A DNA stretch of 64,000 bases from Favolaschia claudopus (lineage: Eukaryota; Basidiomycota; Agaricomycetes; Agaricales; Mycenaceae). Positions 10,766-21,502 of this stretch are shown here, piece by piece (the stretch's first letter is position 1; each line of letters begins with the position of its first letter). Location: positions 682,001 through 746,000 of the forward strand of contig JAWWNJ010000051.1 in the NCBI GenBank assembly GCA_037176885.1, given 5' to 3'. A model generated the notes under the pieces. The model searched no databases. It was given only the letters and a program-made list of their open reading frames with translations, and was not told the DNA's origin. A program made the translations under genes and the position numbers.

Positions 10766-12137
10766 TCAGATGTTAACCGAGATGGTGGGGATACAGTTGA
10801 ATAGATAAGAGAGCAAAAAGAGAAATAGATCAGAATAAGTTTGGTAAGAAGGATCTGAGGACGAGTTAAACAAGTCAAGACACGGATGAGGAGAGACGGA
10901 CACCGCAGTCATTCCAAATGCGAAGGCCACCATTCCCCAGACCGCAGACTTCTGCGTGGGAGTAATTCGTCGGTTCGTCGCAATAGCTCGTTCGCCGATT
11001 TCGGGCTCTTTGAATTCGAATTCGAGCTGCTTGTTTTCCTCTTCACGAACACGCTTAAGCTTCGCCGGCGGCGCGTCGTCATCGGCAACTGCTTGCTTAG
11101 CCAAAGTCTTGTCCCTTTGAGCTTTCAGATTGGCAATCATATCCCTCTGCTCCGCCAAATCCTGTTCTCGCAATTCACTCCCAACAGACTCCTCGATGAC
11201 GTCCCCTTCCTCATCGACCACTGTCTCATCCGAACCCCCCGGTGTCACCACCTCCTCTCGCCGCGAATTCCTCTTTGTAGACATGGATTTGGCTGCAGAA
11301 GTCAATGACATCGTCGAAGAAGATTTTGGGGCAGGACTTTTAGTGCGTGTCGACCGTCTGGGTGCCACCGGCGTGACGGGGGGTGGGGCAGGGGCGGGAG
11401 AAGACTCCTTTCGCCGTTTGGCGGGCGTCGGCGACGCCATTGAAGATGCAGTAGTCGAGAGCGTCCGCGAAGGGGGTTGGGCCGATGTTGGCGGAGTGGG
11501 AGCGGCGTCCTTCTTCGAGCGCCGGTAATTGGCGGTTGGGTCAGGTTTCGCTTGGACGACCGAGTGTATCAGATCTCCCAGGAAATATTGCTCGCCCAGT
11601 TCCAAAGCAACAGCAGGGCTGACCCATGTCCCGGCGAGACGCGTGACACTGGTGTCCTTGGAAGAACCGTTGTTTCCGGTGAGATCGTACGTGTCCTTCA
11701 CCCATTGTACTTCGCGCTTTTCCAAGTCTTCTGGCGCGTTCGGGAACGCTGCGCGAAACATGGTGGTGAGACTGACGGCGCCGGTGTCGAAACGTCTCAA
11801 AATGAAAGCATGTCCCGAGGACTGTGAGAAGCTATCAGTTAAAGGATTTGCCGGATCTGTAAATGAAGCGCACGGTTGGGGTATCGACTTTCAGTCTGCC
11901 GACCTATCAATCCATTCAGTTGAACGAGTACGTCCGCAGGCTATCGCAAGCCACGCACCAGGATATCATTGCCCTGACAGTTGAGCACTATAGAATTCAC
12001 ATTGGGACAAGGATCGGCAAAACGCGTAAAAAGTCGAGCGTACCTTGATATTTGACGACCGCTGGCTCCATATCCTTGATATTGGCGTTCTGATGTCGCA
12101 CTGGCAGCGGGGGACGAGGGGTAGCGCTGGAGGTCAT
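10766..12137 (-). CDS. Bqt4-like KilA-N/APSES-fold nuclear membrane protein
   Basis: The N-terminal domain (VKYQGNDILVGRLKVDTPT, HAFILRRFDTGAVSLTTMF, then FPNAPEDLEKREVQWVKDTY, LAGTWVSPAVALELGEQYF) is the APSES/KilA-N-like fold of Bqt4. A long Ser/Pro/Lys linker with basic patches (PAKRRKE, TKRNSRREE) precedes a charged coiled coil. A C-terminal hydrophobic helix (SAVWGMVAFAFGMTAVSV) follows. In fission yeast Bqt4 is an inner-nuclear-membrane protein that tethers telomeres to the envelope; domain order is the same here. Exons 1-4 are short (12137-12046, then three small exons before 11800). After the membrane helix about 43 residues remain, including a second Leu/Phe-rich stretch. Convergent with the paraoxonase-like gene, 110 bp apart. 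Confidence 0.78.
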
Positions 12138-12248
12138 CGTGGTTATTGGTTAAAGCCCGGAATCAACAAAGCGGGATTGACAAACGCGGGAAACCAACAC
12201 GTGGACAAAATGATCTACAATTCTACTTGTCTAATCTCAAATCTAAAA

Positions 12249-15245
12249 CTACAGCTCTTGTAGGTCTTTCGCGCTCAATGCTGTGAGCTGCGGTCGTGCC
12301 ACAAGCGCCTCTACCAGCTCTTTCATGCCTGCCCACCACGCCGTGTTGCCTCGACGATTCTTTGTATCTGCATGCTGAACCATCTCTTGCACAGGCACCC
12401 ACTTGATGGAGCTGTCTTGGATTGTGATTACAGCGGCAGTTTCTGGGGCCGCAACACGTCCCTTTTGCGGTTGTTGTTGGAGCAACTCATGGTGCCGCTC
12501 GACGAAAGCCATGCACTTGAGTGAAAGACGCACAGCACGAGCGCGATCCATTGGCGACGGTATTCCACCTTGAAGGGTGTGGCCGAGAGACGCAGAACGC
12601 GAGTCAAACAGGGCTCCTCCTTCCTCCTTGAACATTCTGGTGATGACGTCGGTCGTGTATACAGTAGACGCAACTTCGTTCCTACACGTCGTTAGCACAC
12701 TTGCGAGCAGCTGCGAAAACAACAGACCGTATGACAAGACGACCTTCGCTCTTTCCTTTGACGTCCAATTTATATCTGGCCTTGAGGAACCGCACATCGC
12801 GTTTCAGCAAGTCGAGATTCATCCCATCCTCCGGTGTATAAACCAAACATGCTCCGACCTGAAGAATCAATGAGCTCGGTTTGACAACTCGAAAACGCCA
12901 CTGACTGCTAATGCTCCCATCGTGGCTATATACCCGCATTTCCCACCCTGAGTCTCGACGACAAAAACACGATTTCTGCTTGCACTGGCGCTTTGTTTGA
13001 TGGCGTCGCAAGCCTCTACCAATGCATTCAAACTCGTATCGCTCCCAAGACTGTACTCCGTCATAGGAACGTTATTGCTGATCGTAGCAGGTAGGTGAAC
13101 CATCGGAATATGGAATGCAGGATAATGTTTTCGACCTTCTTCCATCAGCTGTAGAGCACTGAACGCTTCGAACCCGCCAATCATCAGGACGGCGTGGAAG
13201 GAGTGTTCTTGGAACTTGGCTGCAACAGTGCCGAGATCGACGGAGGGTAAAGTACGATTTGTACCGAGCTCAGAGCCGCCACGCGCCATCCAAGAGTCGA
13301 CTCGGAGCCAGGACAGTTCCTCGAGGTCATCATCCAGTAACCCTCGGAAACCGTTGTGGATTGCCAACGGCGTGTGGCCACGGCTGAGGCAATATCGAAC
13401 GGCTGCCCGGGTAGCAGCATTCATACCACCGGCAGGAGCTCCCATACTAGGAAAAATTCGGTGACTGCGGAACTCGGAAGATATTGCACATACTGCATGA
13501 TAGCAATTCGCATTCTCTGACAAGATATAAGCATGTAAGCCATAAAAACCGATCCAAAATGCGCGAACTACCTTGGAAGCCGGCAGTTGCTTGTCGGTAG
13601 ACAGAGTTGAAGTAGTTACGAACCCTTCCAAACTTTCGCGGAATTCAGGGTCCCTCAGCCTCATAGCTTTCTCAAAGTCCTTCTTCTCAATTGCGGTAGA
13701 GACTTCTTTGGTCTGTGGCTCATGTCTCAGAATCTTCGCTACGTAAAATAAACATCGACGACGTACCATTGCTACGGCCTCCATTAGTGGAACCATCGTG
13801 ATTTTGTTCTCTTGTATACCGATCATATAAGACGGTGTTTCAGGATTTGCTTCCAAAATAGCGTCGACAGCCTTGAAGCCTTGCAAAGTGGGCTATGGTT
13901 GCGATTGATAAGGTTTCCATAACGGACTCTGGAACAGTATTTTTTACCAAGATACGATCCATAGCACATGGACGGCCGCCCCGTTGGGTGTGTCCTAATG
14001 TAGTCACTCGTGTATCAAGCCCCAGACGCTCACTCAGAATATCCTTCACATATTCCGCTTTGATGGGTTTCAAGTCGATGTCGTGAGCACCTTCAGCCAC
14101 GATCACAAGGGTTTTACGTTTCCCTAATTCACGATGCTGGATTTAATGAGTGGGAGAGATATATAGTCGTGGTGAGCCTACCCGGTGAATAGCAGCGCAC
14201 ATTTCATCTTCCCATGGCTGGGATTTCGGAGGTTGCTCAGGAATAAATAGAAAGTCTGCACCGCCGCTTGATGAGCCGTTAGTAGCGGAATGGAAGACGA
14301 AAAGGGCTAGAGCTTACGCGACTCCAGCCAGCAGTGCTAGCCAACCGCAATGTCTACCCATGACCTCGATAACGAAAGCTCTTGAGTGGCTGAAAGCGGT
14401 AGAGTTGATATTATCGATAGCTTCACAAATCCGGTGCAGCGCCGTTGGTGCTCCGATAGTGAGATCGGTCATGGACATGTCATTGTCGATAGAGCCAACC
14501 AAGCCAACGATTTTGAGGTGCGAGTGTGTCTGGGCTTGCGCTTCAGAGATTTTGCCTGTAGTTCGGGGCGTAAAAAAGAGGACCGTCATTCATGAATATG
14601 CAAACCTTTGGCGCGTAGTTCGGCAACCAATTGTGGCCATTCACTCCTGAATACGTCGGCTCCGGTCAGTGAACCGTCTCCGCCACACACCACAAGAGCA
14701 TCGATGCCCTCTTTGACCATGTTATATGCTGCTGCAAGGCGCCCTTCTTGAGTCCTGAATTCTTTAGATCTAGCGGTTCCGATAAGTGTACCGCCCTGAG
14801 TGTATCAGCGGACGCGTAAAAATTGGCCAGCGAACGCGTACCTCAGTAAACCAACCCCTCACATCATCCCAGCCAACTCTAACGATGTATCTGCCTTTCA
14901 AGGTTCTACCCGATGCATAATCGCCCGTTCCATCTTTGAGCAGTTCACCGTCCCCAAAGCGTAGATTGTTGATGATATTTGTCGCGGCAAGGGGGAAGTC
15001 GGAATGATGTGTGGCGGAAGGCGGCGCATATGTGGGGCTCGACTCTGCCTCCGCATTTCCGCGCACCAGACCTTCGTAGCCTTCGCGTACGATCCACGCC
15101 TCGCAGCCTCTGTTATTCTTTCGTGTTAAACAAAGCCGGCCCAACGCGTAAAAGCGCACTTGAGGATAGCAGCTTTAACGACAGCGCGAACTACAGCATT
15201 CATCCCAGCGCTGTCTCCGCCGGAGGTGAGTATAGCGATCTTCAT
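12249..15245 (-). CDS. PFK1: ATP-dependent 6-phosphofructokinase, eukaryotic duplicated form
   Basis: Key glycolytic enzyme converting fructose 6-phosphate to fructose 1,6-bisphosphate. The N-half is catalytic: [52 protein letters not shown] (catalytic Asp in IDND), [14 protein letters not shown], and [16 protein letters not shown]. The C-half is the degenerate allosteric copy: [81 protein letters not shown]. The N-terminus starts directly at the catalytic fold, without the roughly 200-residue extension of yeast Pfk1/Pfk2. About ten introns. Divergent from the arginine gene. Confidence 0.95.
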
Positions 15246-15436
15246 GGTGAAGGGGAGTCAAGGGAGGGCCAAGACGACCGCGATGATGAAGGAAGAGGCT
15301 AAGTCTCGATGGAATTGGAGCGTAACCCAAATTTTGACAAGTCTAGTCGCGTCCTTTTCGGCTTTTCGGACTCAGTGCGGACGTAGTCGGCGTTCGCCAA
15401 AATTTTGAATGACTCCAATCCTTCCTTCTCACCACC
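15246..15436. promoter_or_regulatory. Shared upstream region of PFK and argininosuccinate synthase
   Basis: 191 bp between divergent start codons must hold both promoters. A TGACTCC word at about 15410, one base off the Gcn4/Cpc1 consensus TGACTCA, lies close upstream of the arginine gene, and GGACTCAGTG at about 15368 carries the complementary half. Cpc1 control of ARG genes is established in fungi; use of these sites is inference. Confidence 0.4.
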
Positions 15437-17072
15437 ATGTCTAACTCTCTGGGACGCGTTTTACTCGCTTATTCTGGTGGTCTGGGTATGCATTTATCTA
15501 TCTGCTTTGTATTCAGGTCTCATCATCACCGTAGATACGTCGTGTATCCTCGCATGGCTCATTGAGCAGGGATATGAGGTCTACGCCTTCATGGCAGATG
15601 TTGGCCAGGAGGAGGTATATGTCTTTTAGTATCTAAGTTGACCAAGGTCTAACCCCACATCTTATAGGACTTTGCGGCTGCAGAGAAGAAAGCACTCAAA
15701 GTCGGCGCAAAAAAGTTCTTCTTAGAGGTATCGTGCACTGATGTTGCAGGTTGACCTCCGATGTTCAGTGATCTTGCAGGACTTGAAGCGTGAGTTTGTA
15801 ACCGAACTGATCTACCCGGCTGTACAGGCGAATTGCATCTACGAGGTAGCTATTTTCAATGGCAATCAGGATTCGATTGAAGGGATCGAAATTAGAACGT
15901 CTATCTACTGGGGACGTCTCTTGCTCGCCCGGTTATCGCTCGGGGAATGATTGAAGTGGCAGATCGGGAAGGATGCAAGTAAGCAATTTGTTTCGAAGCA
16001 CATCTCTTTCGCTATATCTTCTCTATAGCTTCGTCGCCCATGGTTGTACCGGCAAGGGTAATGACCAGGTTCGATTCGAACTGGCCTTCTATGGTCTTAA
16101 ACCCGACATCAAGGTTATCGCGCCCTGGCGTTTGCCTGGTACTGCTCTATCGTCGATCAATTTCCGTGTATTAATTCTATATTCGACTAGAATTCTACAA
16201 TCGTTTCCCTGGTCGTCAAGCTCTTCTCGAGTACGCGGCGCAAAGCAACATTCCTGTCGTTCAAACAGCCGCTAAGCCCTGGTCAACGGACGAGAATATG
16301 TTCCACATCTCATACGAGGCCGGCATTCTGGAGGATCCAAACACCACACCTCCTGCCGACATGTGGAAACTTACCACTGCTCCTGAACAGGCCCCAGAAA
16401 CCCCCGAGAGCATTTCGATCGAGTTTGCTGCCGGGCTCCCGACAAAGGTAACGATTCCTGGCAAAGGCAAGGTTTACACCGACCCTGTTGAACTTTTCCT
16501 TGCCCTCAACGCCCTCGGACGTGCTCATGGCATCGGGCGAATCGACATTGTCGAGAATCGCTTCATCGGCGTCAAGTCGCGGGGCTGCTACGAGTCTCCC
16601 GGGGCTTCCATTCTGCGAGTTGCCCACGTCGACCTGGAAGGTCTGACGCTCGATCGTAACGTTCGAGCACTGCGGGATCAGTTTGTAACAGTCGAACTGA
16701 GCCGCATGCTGTACAATGGGCACTTTTTCACTCCTGAACGCGAGTTCATCGTTAGTGCGATCCCTGCGAGCCAGCGCACAGTGAACGGACTCGTGCGACT
16801 GAAGCTATACAAGGGTAATGTCATCGTCGAAGGGCGGGAGAGCTCTGAGGGTCTGTATGACGAGCGACAGAGCTCTATGGATGAGATGGGTGGATTTGAG
16901 CCCACCGATACCAGTGGATTCATCCAGATCGAATCGATCCGAATCAAAAAGTACGGTCGACACTCATTGTTTTCATCTGCAGATACTAATCCTTCTTAGA
17001 TGGGCTCAAGCCAATATTCGTCGTGGCCAGGCAGGCGTTACTGCCAAGGATGTATATGGCACTCGCGTTTGA
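15437..17072 (+). CDS. ARG1: Argininosuccinate synthase
   Basis: Joins citrulline and aspartate with ATP in arginine synthesis. The start is split over an intron: [16 protein letters not shown], the N-type ATP pyrophosphatase loop SGGLDTS. Then follow [69 protein letters not shown] and YESPGA, all standard for the family. Short introns interrupt the first third; the last splice (donor GTACGG within AAAAAGTACGG) gives the ending [12 protein letters not shown]...GTRV, which fits family C-termini better than retaining the next exon frame. Full length, all active-site residues kept. Confidence 0.96.
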
Positions 17073-17232
17073 GCTCTTACAAGCCGCAAAAAATAGAAGG
17101 AAGTTATATCTCAATTGTACTAATTGCCCAGGTCAATGATAAATTGACTGACTGGAACATCGTGCTTGTAGTTAAAAGTCCGTTCAGTCCATGTTGTCCA
17201 CTCCACGCACTCGATCCGATTTCAAGGCAAGA

Positions 17233-17975
17233 TTATTCAAACCCGCGCCACTCGAAGAGATATCCGCTCTTATCCAAATCCTCTTGATGGATTTTCTCGA
17301 TGAGCACAAATCCGCTCTTCTGCAAGACCTTGATACTGCCATGATTATCTTCGAAGGTCGCTGGGCGGATTCGTTTAGTCTTCATCCAGGGCACTCCGAA
17401 TTGCGTTATGAGTGTCCTCAGTGCCACCGTCGTCAAACCTCGTCCTTGATGGCTTGGGGCCAGGAAATCTGAATATTCATGATCGTGTGTTTTCCTGAGA
17501 CGGAGAGAGAACACTTACAGCTCACCATCCACGAGATCTCGGGATCTCCTGCGACGCGTGCGTTGTTCTCTGCGACGAGGCGAGCGCGCTCTTCCGCATC
17601 GGAGACTTCAATGAAGCTGGACCGCGTGATATTAATGTCCCCGAGAAATTTTTCTGTCCCCTCGGCTCCCACTTCGCGTATATGGCGCAGAGGACACCCG
17701 CTCACGGGATGAGGCTCGGTTGAGCCCTGGAGTTCCTTGACCATTTCATCTGTTTTTGCGGTCAACTGTGTTAGCCAACCCTGCGCCTTCTCAGCGGTGT
17801 ATGTAGAACCAGGGCCGGTTGGGCCCAACCACTTTGCAACCGCAGGATCGCTCAATATCGCGACACTCTCGTCGACGTCGGTCATCCGAGGAGGGGTGAG
17901 TATGATGTTTGAAAATGGGGCGGGAAGGCGTAGATAGGGCTCGCCGGTCGAGGGGTTATACTGGAGTCCGCTCAT
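17233..17975 (-). CDS. GNAT-family N-acetyltransferase
   Basis: About 230 residues from two exons joined over a 48-bp intron around 17470-17517. The N-terminal half (LPAPFSNIILTPPRMTD, AKWLGPTGP) and the later acetyl-CoA loop (SHQGRGLTTVALRTLI, matching Q/R-x-x-G-x-G) plus NHGSIKVLQKSGFVLIEK follow the RimJ/RimL-like GNAT layout. The substrate is unknown. Tail-to-tail with argininosuccinate synthase, about 160 bp between stop codons. Confidence 0.82.
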
Positions 17976-18054
17976 GGTGGCTTGGATAGCGATGACCGTT
18001 CGATATTCGCTTTTATAGTGGTCGCGATATCGATGAATTCACTCGTCCGGCCTG

Positions 18055-18088
18055 AGATGTCCGCGATGCTCAGATGTCCGCGATGTTC
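18055..18088. repeat. 17-bp tandem duplication
   Basis: AGATGTCCGCGATGCTC is followed directly by AGATGTCCGCGATGTTC, one base different. It lies between the GNAT gene and the small hypothetical gene and has no evident function. Confidence 0.7.
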
Positions 18089-18484
18089 AGGAGTAGGTTG
18101 GACTCGAACTTGGAATCGGGGATGGATGCCCGTCGCACAGATGAGAAATGATTCTATGGTGTTCTGTGGATTTTCGTAGGAGAGAGTTCGGATAGGTTCG
18201 AGTTTGTATAATAGTATCTCTGTACTACATACAATGTAAGGACTGTATCGAGTTTGGCAAGGGGAGGGCAACCTGTTGAGAAACTGAGTGAGCACAACAG
18301 TCGACACAGTTGAAGCGCCCCAAAAGAAAAGGATCAGACATCCAAAGGAAGGTCGTTTCGCTTGCATCGCGCCGACCCCCGCTTCCCGCCCAGCGCACCA
18401 CAAGGGCGGCCCCGCTCGACCAATGCCTTTTGGGTTCAGCATGGTATGGAGGGAGAATATAGACGTTCCGCATTGGGGGAGTGC

Positions 18485-18877
18485 TCACTGGACGCTTAAG
18501 TGGAAACTGCGAATGTAGGAAGTGTTTCATCACAAAAGGGATGGGGGCGCAAGGAGGCTGGAGGGGCAAGGAAGAACACTCACCCGGTGAAAGCAGCGTA
18601 TTGCACCGAGAAAAAGGAAACAAAACCTGAGAAGAGGAATGAGGACAACGTTTAACACAGATGAAAGACAAGAAGAGAAAAGGTCAGACGAAACGGCACT
18701 GGCAAGTACACTGTGCGTCCCGTAGAACGCGAGTTTGTTGCGAACAAACTCCTCTATTCCTCGGCATGGTCGTGTAGGACGGGGAAGAGAATAAAGTCAT
18801 CATAGAAAAAAGGAACTGAAAATGGATAACGAATACTCACGGACGACTGGAGGGGGGAGTGGGTGGAGTCTGGACAT
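18485..18877 (-). CDS. Small hypothetical protein with hydrophobic C-terminal part
   Basis: I do not recognise the family. A spliced reading gives a coherent protein: exon 1 MSRLHPLPPPVV, an 80-90-bp intron with donor GTGAGT and acceptor TAG, then QEFVRNKLAFYGTHSVLAS, AVSSDLFSSCLSSVLN and a hydrophobic stretch VVLIPLLRFCFLFLGAI. One more intron leads to a stop at 18485. The single-helix pattern suggests a small membrane protein. The 3' end is uncertain: a long minus-strand frame further down (18442-17972, with FGCLILFFWGASTVSTVVL) could instead be a later exon or an independent frame. The promoter would share 18878-19210 with WSS1. Confidence 0.4.
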
Positions 18878-19210
18878 GCTGAATGGACGCGGAGTGTGGT
18901 GCAAGGTGAGGACGGGGAGGTGGAGATTGGGGGAGAGGGAAAAGACAAAAAATGTAACGGTCACATCGTGACATGTATTTGTGTCCATGACCGTGGGAGT
19001 TCGGAGTATATCGGAATTATCAAAGGTTGGTGTTGTGGACGCGTCGCGTGTCTTGTTTGCGTTAACCCGTCTTAATTGCCAACGTCCTTGAGATTCCTCG
19101 ATGGTTCATGTGCGGCTAAACGAACGCGACACAAATCCAAAGTGGGTTTCCCTTGAACTTCTTGATCTCCCAATTCTCATCCCGATCCATCCAAAGTCGT
19201 GGGTTCTACA

Positions 19211-21066
19211 ATGACCTTGGTGTCTCCTTATTCAATATTGCCGCAAGCCTACGTGAATTTTATCTCGGCTCTTGACGCCGGCGATCCTGACGGCCAAGAA
19301 CAAGCGAGGTAGAAGCGGCGCAAAACAATCATAGTTTCAGTACTCAGCAGAAACAAACAGGCAGTTCCTTCGTGCCCTAGCAGCTCAAGTTAAACCTTTG
19401 ATGAAAGCACATGGCCTTGTGGTGAATAGTCTTGAGGAGGTGGCACGAATCCCCCACGAAATCGTTGGCTCTAGCTGAAGCAAGCACAGTACGAGTATAA
19501 CAATGTCTTCGCTGGTCGAAATTGGAATGCCGGTGAAACCGTAGGTGTGTTTCTCTCCATGCCTTGTCGAGCCTCCCTTTGAAGAGTCTCAGAGCTTGTT
19601 CTTCGTAGGCCCGACGGCTCTTTCGCGTCGACAGCCTACATAATGAGTACTTTGTGCCACGAGGTTCATTTTTTTCTTTCGTGAAGCCGAGACTCTGAGC
19701 GTTGATTTTTTTTCTGATCAGCTAGCTCATATCAAGGTTTGAGAGGTGACTGCATATACTACAGCCTGAACTCATTCGTTACCAGCATATGCACCATGGC
19801 CCCAGCTTCCAGGCGCTTTGGAAGCAGTTCCGTACCGAAGTTCGTGCTCTACAAGACAAGGGTTATTTCGGTGATGGTCTATGGTCGTCTGGCAAACGTC
19901 TCCAGGATTCAGCCGTGATAATGGGAGATGGTATTGAGACAGGCGAATTTCCTGAATTCTTGGTATGCACAATACTTTGAATCATTTCTGGTAATCTCTC
20001 ATTTGCCGTAGTGTGGTGGTGCGCAGAAGCAGTCACGTCCCACGGCTCTAGGTCGCAAACGACGCGCTCGCCGAACGCGTCGCCGTGAGACGGTTGCTTC
20101 AAATCAAACTGGTCGTCAAACGGCCAAGAAGCGCAAAGCTGGGGGTCGGGTCAAATCTGAATGGGCATTCCCAGGTCATGGTGCCATATTGACCGAAGGT
20201 GGACTTGACCCGAAAGCGCAAGGCGCTGGATTCAGGAAACAAGCCGCTAGGTATGTCATCGGAAAACAACATGCTATCTTCTTGACAACTCGCTCTCAGT
20301 AAACGGGCTCGAGAAGAACGAGCTCTGGCAGCAGAACGACGACTGCAGGCTCTCCAGGTCGGTTCATCCCAAGGTCAGAGTCCGATCCTCACATTGCACC
20401 GGCGTCCATTAATTCCAGTCTATAGCCTCGACATCCAATGTAGTCTCTGATCCTGAATCCGATGAAGTTGATGAGGTCGACGAAGAAGGCTCCGAGGACG
20501 AGCTGGTAGGCGAAACAGATGCAGAAAGACGTCAAGCGTTGCTGCGCGCAGGGGAGGAGGATCTGCCAGCTCTGAATGAAGAGGATTGGAAAAAATTCCA
20601 GAACGATTTCGATTTCTCCCGCTGCGGGGAGCAAACTTCTTCTATCGAAATATCCGACGATGAAGACCTTCCTACTGCTTCCGGCTCTACATTCGTTGTG
20701 GGCCCTAGCAAAACGTCTTCCCAAGGTAATCGACATGTCATGATAATAGAACACGGGTTGACTCACCGCGACGCCAGATTCCAAAGGTAGAAAGAGCTCA
20801 AGTCTCGGCAACTTGGTTCAGAATGAGATTTCCCTACGCAAGAAAGAGTCTCTGGGCATGGCGCCGGTTAAGGCTGGTAGCCGAGTTTTAGGTGGTCGTT
20901 CTACTGTCGAGGCCGGACAGAGGCCCCAGGAATCTGAGTGGGCTTGCCACTTGTGCACCTTGTACGTTCGAGAACCTATCACCTTCATTGTGCCTCATTC
21001 AATTCTAGGCTCAATAAGGACAGCTTTCTTGCATGTTCAGCCTGTTCCACGCCAAGGAAGCAGTAA
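19211..21066 (+). CDS. WSS1: Wss1/SPRTN-type WLM metalloprotease for DNA-protein crosslink repair
   Basis: The N-terminal WLM domain reads NVFAGRNWNAGETVELVLRR, PDGSFASTAYIMSTLCHELAH, then HMHHGPSFQALWKQF. The zinc and catalytic motif is HELAHIKHMHH. A basic stretch (GRKRRARRTRRRE) fits DNA contact. An acidic region contains SSIEISDDED, a likely SUMO-interacting motif. The C-terminus ends in a RanBP2-type zinc finger (WACHLCT, LNKDSFLACSACSTPRKQ). Wss1 removes proteins trapped on DNA together with Cdc48 and SUMO. About eight introns; the HExxH codons are split by introns around a 15-nt exon at 19722-19736. Confidence 0.9.
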
Positions 21067-21502
21067 TTGGCCCCGATGTAGCATGCATATTCTTGTTTTT
21101 TTCTGTATCCCCACATCCGTATCTTGTACACAAACCATAATTGAAACCCAGTAGACCATCCTGAACGCTGGGAGTAAGTGTAGATAAATACGCTGTATGT
21201 GGCTGACTTGAGGAGAACCTCAATTCGGTAAGTGTCACTCATGACGCCGCTTTTGTCGTGCATAGCGGTGCATCGCGGTCAACGAATGAACTAAAGACCT
21301 GGGTTTGAAGAGCATCTTGTTTTCTCCGTATTCGCTATTGCCGCAGAGTTCGGGGTTGACTTGACGCGTCGAGCTCTAGAACACATAAATTAATGTGAGC
21401 CATCAAAGTTCGAGTCTCTTACTCCGTAACCTCACAGTATCCTCATGCTATCCTTCTCTTCGCGATAGCCACCTTGCTCTAGAGGTCTTCCTATATCTAC
21501 CG
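21067..21502. other. Intergenic, WSS1 to cation exchanger
   Basis: About 436 bp in tandem orientation, containing the WSS1 3' flank and the exchanger promoter. No gene or RNA is evident. Confidence 0.5.

Noticed and set aside
18100..18125. TTCGAGTCCAACCT word resembling a tRNA B box
   Set aside because: No T stem pairing and no matching A box at the required distance.
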